Source: Alphaproteobacteria bacterium (GTDB lineage Bacteria > Pseudomonadota > Alphaproteobacteria > Rickettsiales > UBA8987). From it: a stretch of DNA of 16,942 nt. Numbering within the stretch: position 1 is the first letter of the stretch; each line of letters starts with the position of its first letter. The DNA lies in the NCBI GenBank assembly GCA_023269645.1, contig JAHFPR010000016.1, forward strand, positions 1 through 16,942, read 5' to 3'. Position numbers and translations under genes: made by a program. Under the pieces are notes generated by a model. That model worked only from the letters and a program-made list of their open reading frames with translations, was not told the origin of the DNA and did no database searches. Of this stretch, positions 7,212-13,877 are shown piece by piece.

Positions 7212-8219
7212 ATGAAAATACGCACCTATATTATAACCCTTCTCGGCCTCGCGGCACTGGTGGTTTCCGGCGTGGCGCGGGCGGGGGATAAAATCGAGCT
7301 TCTAAACGTATCCTACGATCCTACGCGGGAGTTTTACGATGCCTATAACAAGCTGTTCGCCAAACACTGGAAGGAAAAAACCGGGCAGGAGGTGGAAGTC
7401 AAGCAATCGAACGGCGGCTCCGGCAAGCAGGCGCGCGCAGTGATTGACGGCCTCCGGGCGGATGTGGTGACGCTCGCGCTGGCCTACGATATTGATGTGA
7501 TTTCGGAGAAGGGCGGGCTGCTTCCGGCGGACTGGCAGGGCAAGTTTCCGAACCAGAGTTCGCCCTACACATCCACCATCGTGTTTCTGGTGAAGAAGGG
7601 CAACCCGAAGCACATCAAGGACTGGGACGATTTGGTGAAGAAGGACGTGCAGGTCATCACGCCGAACCCGAAAACTTCCGGCGGTGCGCTGTGGAATTAC
7701 CTTGCGGCAGATGGCTACGCGCTGAAGGTGAATAACGGTGACGAGGCCAAAGCGCAGGAATTCCTGAAAAAGCTGTTCCTGAATGTTCCGGTGCTCGATA
7801 CCGGTGCGCGGGGTGCTACTACCACTTTTGTGCAGCGTGAAATCGGGGATGTGCTGATCACCTGGGAAAACGAGGCATTCCTGGCGATCAACGAGCTGGG
7901 CAAGGAGAAGTTTGAAATCGTCACGCCCTCCATCAGCATCCTTGCCGAACCCCCGGTCGCCGTGGTAGAGAAGGTGGCCGATAAAAAGGGGACGCTGGAG
8001 GCCGCGCGGGAGTATCTGCATTTCCTTTATGGCAAGGAAGCGCAGACGCTCATCGGCAAGCATTATTACCGTCCCTCCGACCCTGAAGTGGCCAAACAGT
8101 TTGCGGATAAATTTCCCACGCTGGAACTGCTGACCATCAAGGATTTCGGCGGCTGGAAAGAAGCGCAGAAAAAGCACTTCGACGACGGCGGATCGTTTGA
8201 TGAGATTTATAGGAAATGA
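7212..8219 (+). CDS. sbp: Periplasmic sulfate/thiosulfate-binding protein
   Basis: A 335-residue solute-binding protein with a signal peptide ending ARA (about residue 24). The match to Sbp/CysP proteins is close throughout: LLNVSYDPTREFYDAYNK near the N-terminus, QSNGGSGKQARAVIDGL, ADVVTLALAYDID, YTSTIVFLVKKGNPK, ITPNPKTSGGALWNYLAA, LDTGARGATTTF, GDVLITWENEA and FEIVTPSISILAEPP. These include the residues that bind the dehydrated sulfate ion through backbone amides. It delivers sulfate or thiosulfate to the CysTWA transporter encoded just downstream. GGAG at 7202-7205 supports the start. Between it and cysT lies a palindromic repeat, a layout like malE-malF in E. coli, where such a repeat keeps the binding-protein message abundant. 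Confidence 0.95.
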   Translation: MKIRTYIITLLGLAALVVSGVARAGDKIELLNVSYDPTREFYDAYNKLFAKHWKEKTGQEVEVKQSNGGSGKQARAVIDGLRADVVTLALAYDIDVISEKGGLLPADWQGKFPNQSSPYTSTIVFLVKKGNPKHIKDWDDLVKKDVQVITPNPKTSGGALWNYLAADGYALKVNNGDEAKAQEFLKKLFLNVPVLDTGARGATTTFVQREIGDVLITWENEAFLAINELGKEKFEIVTPSISILAEPPVAVVEKVADKKGTLEAAREYLHFLYGKEAQTLIGKHYYRPSDPEVAKQFADKFPTLELLTIKDFGGWKEAQKKHFDDGGSFDEIYRK

Positions 8220-8227
8220 CACGTAAT

Positions 8228-8293
8228 GTCATCCTGAGCCAAAGGCGAAGGATCTCCCGCAACATGAGATCCTTCGCTTAAGCTCAGGATGAC
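8228..8293 (+). repeat. 66-bp palindromic repeat element (GTCATCCTGAGC family), copy 2
   Basis: The outer arms GTCATCCTGAGC (8228-8239) and GCTCAGGATGAC (8282-8293) are perfect reverse complements, as are the inner arms GCGAAGGATCTC (8245-8256) and GAGATCCTTCGC (8266-8277). It lies between sbp and cysT in the same orientation as copy 1 at 2094-2160. The right arm contains AGGA (8286-8289), which sits 5 bases before the likely cysT start at 8295, so the hairpin could both mark an mRNA processing boundary and mask the cysT ribosome site. Confidence 0.9.
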
Positions 8294-8294
8294 A

Positions 8295-9161
8295 ATGAAG
8301 AGCAAGAAACAAACCATGCCCAAAGCGCGTACCTTCAGATTCAGAAAGCCAAGCGTGATGCCGGGATTCGGGCTGACGCTTGGCTTCACCATCACCTACC
8401 TCAGCCTGGTGGTGCTGATTCCGCTTTCCGGGCTGTTCTTCACCAGTGCCGGGATGTCTGTGCACTCTTTTCTGGGGGCGGTGGCTTCGGAGCGCGTGGT
8501 ACATTCCTATTATATCAGTTTCGGTTGCTCGCTCGCGGCGGCGGTGATTAACGTGTTTTTCGGGCTGATCGTGGCATGGATTCTGGTGCGCTACCAGTTC
8601 CCGCTGAAGAAACTCTGCGATGCGATGGTGGACTTGCCTTTCGCGCTGCCAACCGCCGTGGCGGGTATCGCGCTGACCGGCCTTTATGCGCCACAGGGCT
8701 GGATAGGGCAATGGTTCGCCATGATGGGCATCAAGGTAGCCTTCACGCCGCTTGGCATCCTGATTGCGCTGGTATTCATCGGCCTGCCGTTCGTGGTGCG
8801 CACAGTGCAGCCGGTGCTGGAGGATATGGATAAAGAACTGGAAGAAGCGGCGGTGAGCCTCGGTGCTTCCCGCTGGCAGACGTTTACGCGCGTGATACTG
8901 CCGCATATCGGCCCCGCGTTGCTCACCGGGTTTGCGATGGCCTTTGCCCGCGCGCTGGGGGAATACGGCTCGGTGATTTTTATCGCGGGCAATATGCCGA
9001 TGGTGTCGGAAATCACCCCGCTGCTTATCGTCATCAAGCTGGAGCAATATGACATTGAAGGCGCGACCGCTATAGCGATCGTGATGCTGATTTCCTCGTT
9101 CCTGATGCTGCTCTTTATCAACCTTCTCCAGCACTGGAGCAGATCCAGGATGAGGAGTTAG
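8295..9161 (+). CDS. cysT: Sulfate/thiosulfate ABC transporter permease CysT (CysU)
   Basis: A 288-residue inner-membrane permease with about six transmembrane segments. It has CysT-type sequence (LGFTITYLSLVVLIPLSGLF, DLPFALPTAVAGIAL-TGLYAPQGWIGQ) and the cytoplasmic EAA loop EEAAVSLGASRWQTF-x-RVILP, which contacts the CysA ATPase, followed by FARALGEYGSVIFIAGN. It pairs with CysW to form the membrane channel. I chose the ATG at 8295 because AGGA at 8286-8289 is well spaced; in-frame ATGs at 8289 (inside the repeat, no room for a ribosome site) and 8316 are alternatives. It abuts cysW with no intergenic base. Confidence 0.93.
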   Translation: MKSKKQTMPKARTFRFRKPSVMPGFGLTLGFTITYLSLVVLIPLSGLFFTSAGMSVHSFLGAVASERVVHSYYISFGCSLAAAVINVFFGLIVAWILVRYQFPLKKLCDAMVDLPFALPTAVAGIALTGLYAPQGWIGQWFAMMGIKVAFTPLGILIALVFIGLPFVVRTVQPVLEDMDKELEEAAVSLGASRWQTFTRVILPHIGPALLTGFAMAFARALGEYGSVIFIAGNMPMVSEITPLLIVIKLEQYDIEGATAIAIVMLISSFLMLLFINLLQHWSRSRMRS

Positions 9162-10001
9162 ATGCGTCTGAAAAAGGCCTATTACCCGACAACGGAAACC
9201 CCGGCTATCCGCCTTATGCTGATAACGACGGGGTTGCTGTTCCTGCTGCTCGTCATCGGCCTGCCAGTGATCGCCGTGTTCGCGGAAGCGTTCCGCAAGG
9301 GCTTCCAGGCATATTGGGAAGGCATCCGCGAGGAAAACGCGGTGGCCGCCATCCGCCTGACGCTACTGGTCGCGGCCATTGCCGTGCCGCTGAACGTGGT
9401 ATTCGGCGTGGCGGCGAGCTGGGCGATTGCGAAATTCGAGTTTTTCGGCAAGCATTTTCTCATCACGTTTATTGACCTGCCGTTTTCCGTGCCGCCGGTG
9501 ATTTCCGGGCTGATTTATGTCCTGCTGTTCGGCGCGCATTCCGTGCTTGGCGCGTGGTTGATCGCGCACGACGTGCAGATTATTTTCGCCGTGCCGGGGC
9601 TGGTGCTGGCGACTGTTTTCGTCACCTTCCCCTTTGTCGCACGGGAGCTTATCCCGCTGATGGAGGAGCAGGGCACGGAGGAGGAGGAGGCCGCGCTGCT
9701 GCTGGGTGCTTCCGGCTGGCAGACTTTCCGCAAGGTGACGCTGCCGAATATCAAATGGGGGCTGCTGTACGGTGTGCTGTTGTGCAACGCCCGCGCGATG
9801 GGGGAATTCGGGGCGGTATCCGTGGTTTCCGGCCACATCAAGGGCGAAACCACCACCATCCCGCTGCACGTGGAGCTTCTCTATAATGAATATAATTTCG
9901 TGGCGGCCTTCGCGGTGGCATCTATCCTCACGATCCTGGCACTGGTAACACTTTTCCTCAAGCGACTGATCGAAATGAAAACTTCGGAAAACAGTTGCTA
10001 G
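9162..10001 (+). CDS. cysW: Sulfate/thiosulfate ABC transporter permease CysW
   Basis: A 279-residue permease with about six hydrophobic segments. CysW features include AFRKGFQAYWEGI near residue 42, AASWAIAKFEFFGK, IDLPFSVPPVISGLIYVLLFGA, the EAA loop EEEEAALLLGASGWQTFRKVTLP and NARAMGEFGAVSVVSGHI. It forms the heterodimeric sulfate channel with CysT. The start codon follows the cysT stop directly (TAG then ATG) and GGAG at 9154-9157 lies inside the end of cysT, so the two are translationally coupled. The stop codon runs into a TAGTAGG tandem repeat and the third palindromic element, after which the cys cluster is interrupted by a small AT-rich gene before cysA. Confidence 0.94.
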   Translation: MRLKKAYYPTTETPAIRLMLITTGLLFLLLVIGLPVIAVFAEAFRKGFQAYWEGIREENAVAAIRLTLLVAAIAVPLNVVFGVAASWAIAKFEFFGKHFLITFIDLPFSVPPVISGLIYVLLFGAHSVLGAWLIAHDVQIIFAVPGLVLATVFVTFPFVARELIPLMEEQGTEEEEAALLLGASGWQTFRKVTLPNIKWGLLYGVLLCNARAMGEFGAVSVVSGHIKGETTTIPLHVELLYNEYNFVAAFAVASILTILALVTLFLKRLIEMKTSENSC

Positions 10002-10018
10002 TAGGTAGTAGGTAGTAG
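9999..10018 (+). repeat. Short tandem repeat (TAGTAGG, nearly 3 copies)
   Basis: TAGTAGG at 9999-10005 and 10006-10012, then TAGTAG at 10013-10018, starting exactly at the cysW stop codon. A slippage-prone microsatellite immediately upstream of the palindromic element. Confidence 0.75.
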
Positions 10019-10085
10019 TGTCACCCCGGCGTATGCCGGGGTCTGGCCTAATAAAAACCGGATGCCGTCATTCGACGGCATGACA
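10019..10085. repeat. Double-hairpin palindromic element between cysW and the small gene/cysA
   Basis: Two hairpins in tandem: ACCCCGGC (10023-10030) with GCCGGGGT (10035-10042) around GTAT, and ATGCCGTC (10062-10069) with GACGGCAT (10074-10081) around ATTC. The whole is bounded by TGTCA (10019-10023) and TGACA (10081-10085). It has the same length class and GTCA...TGAC borders as the elements at 2094 and 8228 but a different interior. No T-run directly follows the second stem, so it is a weak terminator candidate; a dispersed repeat or mRNA-processing element is more likely. Confidence 0.8.
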
Positions 10086-10110
10086 GGTTATGGTAAAATT
10101 TTTTTATTTT

Positions 10111-10352
10111 ATGAAGCTGATCGTAATGTTTATATATGCACTGATACTTCTGATATTTGGAAGCTACTGTTTCTTCTTTCCAAAGAAGGTACAAAAAATT
10201 GCTGTTCGCGCGACTGTAACTCAAAAAATACGCGGTTGAAGAATTATATAAGGTCAAAAAACTATCTAGTACATATTCGTTTTGTCGGGGTTTGTGCTTA
10301 CCTTATGGGCGAACTTATACTGGTTGCAAATTATATGGGAGCTACATCGTAA
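10111..10352 (+). pseudogene. AT-rich small two-helix membrane protein gene, frameshifted in an A6 run
   Basis: From the ATG at 10111 the frame encodes MKLIVMFIYALILLIFGSYC then FFFPKKVQKIAVRATVTQK and stops at 10237-10239. One extra A in the run at 10223-10228 would join it to the next frame, which continues RLKNYIRSKNYLVHIRFVG, a second hydrophobic segment, and a TAA at 10350-10352. The restored product has about 80 residues: an N-terminal helix, a basic FPKKVQ segment, a basic loop and a second helix. The repaired stop overlaps the cysA start (TAATG), which argues the downstream frame was genuinely translated in this operon. Base composition is far more AT-rich than the neighbours, suggesting transfer. 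Alternatives are sequencing error, a decayed gene, or slippage-restored expression. I do not know its function, and no clear ribosome site precedes the ATG. Confidence 0.5.
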
Positions 10353-11545
10353 TGGGCATTCACGTTACCAACATCACCAAGCAGTTCGGCGATTTCAAGG
10401 CACTGGGGAATGTCAGCCTGGAGATTGAGTCCGGCGAGCTTATCGCGCTGCTCGGCCCTTCCGGTTCCGGCAAAACCACGCTGCTGCGTATTATCGCGGG
10501 GCTGGAGTTTGCGGATTCCGGCTCCGTGCTGCTGGATGGTGCTTCCCCGCAGCATCAGGAGATAAAGGAACGCCATGTCGGGTTCGTGTTCCAGCATTAC
10601 GCGCTGTTCCGCCATATGACGGTGTTCGAGAACGTGGCGTTCGGCCTGCGTGTGCGCCCCAGGGAAACGCGGCCTTCGGACGAGGCCATTCGCCGCAAGG
10701 TGATGGGGTTGCTGCAACTGGTGCATCTGGATACGTTCCATGACCGCTACCCCAGCCAGCTTTCCGGCGGGCAGCGGCAGCGCGCCGCGCTCGCCCGCGC
10801 TCTGGCGGTGGAGCCAAAAGTGCTCCTGCTGGATGAGCCGTTCGGCGCGCTGGATGCCAAGGTGCGCAAGGAGCTTCGCCGCTGGATGCGCCGGTTGCAC
10901 GACGATATTCAGATCACCAGTATTTTCGTGACACACGATCAGGAAGAGGCGATGGAAGTGGCGGATCGCGTGGTGGTGATGAGCAACGGCAGGATCGAGC
11001 AGGTGGGCACGCCGGCGGAGGTCTATCATCATCCCGCCAACGCGTTCGTGTATGACTTCCTCGGCAATTATAACGAGTTCGACGGCTGGAAGGATGATAA
11101 AGGCAAAGTCCACCTTGCGGAGGTGGATGTGATTGAAATGGAAGCGGCGAGCCTTGCCAGCGTTCCGACAGGGTGGCTGGGGCGGCATCCGGAAATCTCG
11201 CAGCTCATGCATCGGTTCGTTCCGAACATGAAGCCGGATAAAACCGATACCGTTATCATGGCGAGGAAAACCAGTGTGCGCCGCCCGGAAAGCGGCAAGC
11301 CGGTGACACTCTACGCCCGCCCGCATGAGATGTATGTCACCAAAGTTCCGGATGACGACAAGGAATATATTACCGCGCGCGTGGTGCACTTCAACCCGGC
11401 GGGATCGCTGGTGAAGATGGATCTGGAGCGCAATAACGGCTCAATCGTGCAGGTGGAAATCCCCAAAAGCGTGGTGGATAGTATGTACATCGCCAAGGGC
11501 GACAGAGTGTTCGTCCGCCCGAAAAATACGAAGGTGTTTGAATAA
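10352..11545 (+). CDS. cysA: Sulfate/thiosulfate ABC transporter ATP-binding protein CysA
   Basis: A 397-residue ATPase. Walker A is GPSGSGKT at 35-42, the Q-loop is VFQHYALF with Q81, the ABC signature LSGGQRQ is at 137-143, Walker B is VLLLDEP at 157-163, and the switch histidine is H195. QHYALFRHMTVFENVAFGL is typical of CysA. The C-terminal part (about 250-397) is a regulatory domain of the TOBE-like type usual for CysA, somewhat longer than in E. coli (about 365 residues). The ATG at 10352 is supported by GGGAG at 10337-10341 and by the family N-terminus; upstream in-frame codons to 10292 do not look like CysA. It is separated from cysW by the palindromic element and the frameshifted gene, and its stop is 2 bases from the convergent osmC-like gene. 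Confidence 0.94.
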   Translation: MGIHVTNITKQFGDFKALGNVSLEIESGELIALLGPSGSGKTTLLRIIAGLEFADSGSVLLDGASPQHQEIKERHVGFVFQHYALFRHMTVFENVAFGLRVRPRETRPSDEAIRRKVMGLLQLVHLDTFHDRYPSQLSGGQRQRAALARALAVEPKVLLLDEPFGALDAKVRKELRRWMRRLHDDIQITSIFVTHDQEEAMEVADRVVVMSNGRIEQVGTPAEVYHHPANAFVYDFLGNYNEFDGWKDDKGKVHLAEVDVIEMEAASLASVPTGWLGRHPEISQLMHRFVPNMKPDKTDTVIMARKTSVRRPESGKPVTLYARPHEMYVTKVPDDDKEYITARVVHFNPAGSLVKMDLERNNGSIVQVEIPKSVVDSMYIAKGDRVFVRPKNTKVFE

Positions 11546-11547
11546 AA

Positions 11548-11988
11548 TCAGGCCAGTGTACGGATGATTGCGCCGGATTCCAGCGTTCGCTGGACGGGGC
11601 ATTTCGCGGCCACATCTACCAGCTTGGCGTGCTGCTCCGGGGTGAGCGCGTCGCCATGTACGATCACCTGTTTCTCGAACACGTCGAGCTTGCCGGTTTT
11701 CCCCGCGCCTTCGGGCAGGGCTGCGGCTTCTTCCTTGCGATGGGAAATCCGGACTTCCACTTTCCCCAGCGGCCAGCTTTTCTGCCGCGCATACCAGCGC
11801 ACGGTCATCGCGGTGCATTCACCGAGCGCGGCCAGCAGTAGATCGTAGGGCGCGGGGCCAGTGTTTCCTCCGCCGAAAGATGCGGGTTCATCGCCCTTCA
11901 GGACGTGCCCCGATACGGCGATGGAAACGGCATAGGCACTTTCGCCGGTTTCTGCGATATGTGCGGTGATACGTTCTTCGCCCGCCAT
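11548..11988 (-). CDS. OsmC-family protein (thiol-dependent peroxidase type)
   Basis: A 146-residue protein, the usual length for OsmC/Ohr relatives. It has the two redox cysteines of the family: C58 in ALGECTAMTVRWYAR and C130 in KCPVQRTLES, plus the GP-x-PYDLLLAAL helix start at 45-55. Characterised family members reduce organic hydroperoxides or handle sulfane sulfur with these cysteines; the CPVQRTL form is typical of the YhfA-like branch rather than of Ohr. It starts 2 bases after the stop of the YgaP-like rhodanese, so the two are one transcription unit, suggesting a shared role in thiol or persulfide metabolism. The exact substrate is not shown by the sequence. Confidence 0.88.
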   Translation of the reverse strand: MAGEERITAHIAETGESAYAVSIAVSGHVLKGDEPASFGGGNTGPAPYDLLLAALGECTAMTVRWYARQKSWPLGKVEVRISHRKEEAAALPEGAGKTGKLDVFEKQVIVHGDALTPEQHAKLVDVAAKCPVQRTLESGAIIRTLA

Positions 11989-11990
11989 AA

Positions 11991-12548
11991 TTACTTACCC
12001 GCGCAGCAGGAGGCGGAAGCTGTTGTGCAGCCCGTGTTCCAGGGAGCCTTGGCGAGCAGCTTTGCCAGGCCGCAATGCCCGGTCAGCCCGGCGAAGGTAA
12101 GCCCCGCGCCGAAAACCGCACATAGCAGGAAGAATCCCGAAGCGATGGTATAGCCCAGCAACACGCTCAGCAGCAGGCCGAGGCCGACGGTAAGCTGCAC
12201 CTGGCGATCCAGCGGCAGAAAGCATTTTCCGGAGGTTTTTACCGCGTTGCCCGCCGCTATCCACGCGGCAATGCCGCCTTCGAGGTTATAGATTTCCAGC
12301 GCAGGGTCTTCGGCGAGCAGCTTCTCGCAGGCCGTTCCGCCGCGTTTCCCCGCCTGGCAATGGATCACCAGCTTTTTACCCGCGAACTCCGAAAGTGCCT
12401 GCCGCGAGATGCCGGAAAGCGGAAGCAGCTTCGCACCGGGGATGCTGGAGGCGGCGTGTTCGCCCGGTTCGCGCACGTCAATCAATGCGGCCTCGCCTTT
12501 TTCCAGCCAGCTTTTTAAGGTTGCGGCATCAATAGTTTGGATGGGCAT
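11991..12548 (-). CDS. ygaP: YgaP-like membrane rhodanese (rhodanese domain plus two-helix DUF2892 membrane domain)
   Basis: A 185-residue protein. Residues 1-105 form a rhodanese domain with ALIDVREPGEHAASSIPGA at 21-39 and the active-site loop HCQAGKRGG at 63-71, catalytic cysteine C64. Residues about 110-171 match the E. coli YgaP membrane part closely (LPLDRQVQL, LGYTIASGFFLL, GAGLTFAGLTGHCGLAKLL, PWN), giving two transmembrane helices. YgaP transfers sulfane sulfur at the inner membrane. A C-terminal tail carries three extra cysteines (CTTASASCC) not present in E. coli YgaP as I recall it. The ATG at 12548 is preferred because AGGAG lies 7 bases upstream; the frame is open further upstream to 12641 without family similarity. 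It is the first gene of a unit with the OsmC-like gene, convergent with cysA. Confidence 0.88.
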   Translation of the reverse strand: MPIQTIDAATLKSWLEKGEAALIDVREPGEHAASSIPGAKLLPLSGISRQALSEFAGKKLVIHCQAGKRGGTACEKLLAEDPALEIYNLEGGIAAWIAAGNAVKTSGKCFLPLDRQVQLTVGLGLLLSVLLGYTIASGFFLLCAVFGAGLTFAGLTGHCGLAKLLAKAPWNTGCTTASASCCAGK

Positions 12549-12588
12549 GGCGTGGCTCCTGTGTGTTTCCGAAATGGTGATGGGAGGG

Positions 12589-12617
12589 AGTCTACTGTGA
12601 ACCCCCCTCTGCCGCAA
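12589..12617 (-). promoter_or_regulatory. Putative promoter of the rhodanese-osmC unit
   Basis: On the minus strand, TTGCGG (12612-12617), 17 bp, TAGACT (12589-12594), about 40 bases upstream of the rhodanese ATG. The -35 hexamer is identical to that proposed for the iron operon. Confidence 0.38.
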
Positions 12618-12708
12618 GTTCCGCGATATATTATTAGTCATCAGGAAATGGTGCTAAACTATGGCACTGTTATATAACGATATTTTAAGATATTTTTCTT
12701 TCTTCGCG

Positions 12709-12736
12709 CTTGACATCACCCTGAAAAAAGTATAAT
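12709..12736 (+). promoter_or_regulatory. Putative strong promoter upstream of the algL-like gene
   Basis: CTTGACA (12709-12715) followed by a perfect TATAAT (12731-12736). The spacer is 15 bp from TTGACA, or 16 bp if the -35 is read as CTTGAC, which is short, but both hexamers are consensus. It predicts a leader of about 25 bases before the ATG at 12768. The rest of the 12618-12767 intergenic stretch is AT-rich with no other clear signal. Confidence 0.55.
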
Positions 12737-12767
12737 GGGAGGGTGCAGAATGACAAAAGGATAAACG

Positions 12768-13844
12768 ATGGCTGAGAATCTGAGGAAACGTATTGCGGGT
12801 GTGCTGGTGCTTGCCATCATGGTGTTGCCGCTGGCTGCCGGGGCGGAGGAATTCAAGCTGCCCTTCACACCGCGTGTGCCGGGCAAGGAGAGCAAAGATA
12901 GCTGCCCGAAGCCGCCGAAACCTGTTGTCAGCCTCAAACTCACCTCCAAATATGGCAAGGACGGGGCGCGCCGCGATACGGTGGATCCCAAATCGGAGGA
13001 AGAATTCAACGCGCAGATGAAGCCGATCAACGATTATGCCAAGGGTGTGATCAAGCAGGCACAGCATTACACCGAAACGGGCGATCCGGCGGCGGCGAAG
13101 TGCGCGCTCACCTGGCTGGATGCCTGGGCGAAAGGCGATGGCTTGACGGAAATGGAAAACGAAACCGCTCACTACAAGCGCGGCACAACCACCAGCGGCC
13201 TGAGCTTCGGGCTGATGCAGGTGATGCCCGCCATAAAAGAGGATGTGCGTCTGCCGGGGGTGCAGAAATGGCTGGCGCGGCTGGCGCGCAGCTCGGCGGA
13301 TTTTTATCAGGGCGAGCCGGAGCGTAATTCCGCGCGGAACAATCACAGCTATTGGGTGGGGCTGGCGGAAGTTTCTGCGGCGGTTGTCAGCGGCGACCGT
13401 GCCCTGTTCGACCGGGGTGTTGCATCCTACAAGAAGGGTGTGTGCGGCGCGACGAAGCAAGGGGCACTGCCGCTGGAAGTGGGGCGCGGCAAAAAAGCGC
13501 GTGCTTACCATCTTTATGCCCTCAGCGCGCTCGTGCCGCTTGCCGCAACTGCGGAGGCCAACGGCGTGGATGCGTTCGGTATGTGCGACGGCGCGATCCA
13601 CCGCATCGTGAAATTCAGCCTGAGTGCGATTGACGATCCCGCGCCGCTTGCGGAAATGGCGGAGGCCGAGCAGGATCCGTTCGAGGATAAGGCCGCGCTT
13701 CCCCCCGGCAAGCAGCTTACGTTCATGGTGCTCTACCATCAGAAATTTCCCGGACGCGCGCCGCTGGAGGAAAAGCTGATGACGCAGGGGCACTTTGTAT
13801 CCACCGCCCTGGGCGGGGATCAGGAACTGCTTTATCCTAAGTAA
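12768..13844 (+). CDS. algL: Alginate lyase family protein (AlgL-like, PL5/PF05426 type), periplasmic
   Basis: A 358-residue protein with a signal peptide (about residues 1-26, ending AAGA). Similarity to Pseudomonas/Azotobacter AlgL runs along the length: SKYGKDGARRDTVDP at 60-74 (AlgL has SKYEGSDAARSTLN), KCALTWLDAWAKGDGL at 111-126, the catalytic-cleft motif NNHSYW at 191-196 (Asn and His), LPLEVGRG-KKARAYHLYAL at 234-252 and a GGD near the end. AlgL cleaves polymannuronate by beta-elimination and clears alginate from the periplasm. One catalytic arginine of AlgL seems to align with K243, with R240 and R245 nearby, so activity may differ. AGGA at 12758-12761 supports the start. It is followed 33 bases later by the isomerase gene and then algD, a context that supports the assignment. 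Confidence 0.8.
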   Translation: MAENLRKRIAGVLVLAIMVLPLAAGAEEFKLPFTPRVPGKESKDSCPKPPKPVVSLKLTSKYGKDGARRDTVDPKSEEEFNAQMKPINDYAKGVIKQAQHYTETGDPAAAKCALTWLDAWAKGDGLTEMENETAHYKRGTTTSGLSFGLMQVMPAIKEDVRLPGVQKWLARLARSSADFYQGEPERNSARNNHSYWVGLAEVSAAVVSGDRALFDRGVASYKKGVCGATKQGALPLEVGRGKKARAYHLYALSALVPLAATAEANGVDAFGMCDGAIHRIVKFSLSAIDDPAPLAEMAEAEQDPFEDKAALPPGKQLTFMVLYHQKFPGRAPLEEKLMTQGHFVSTALGGDQELLYPK

Positions 13845-13877
13845 TCCCCTATCGTTCCACAAAATATCCGAGGAATC

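Noticed and set aside
10062..10110. Second hairpin (ATGCCGTC/GACGGCAT) followed by T-rich sequence as an intrinsic terminator of cysW
   Set aside because: The T-tract begins about 20 bases after the stem rather than directly after it, so it does not fit a Rho-independent terminator.
10331..11389. Minus-strand open frame opposite cysA
   Set aside because: Histidine- and arginine-rich antisense shadow of an unambiguous ATPase gene.
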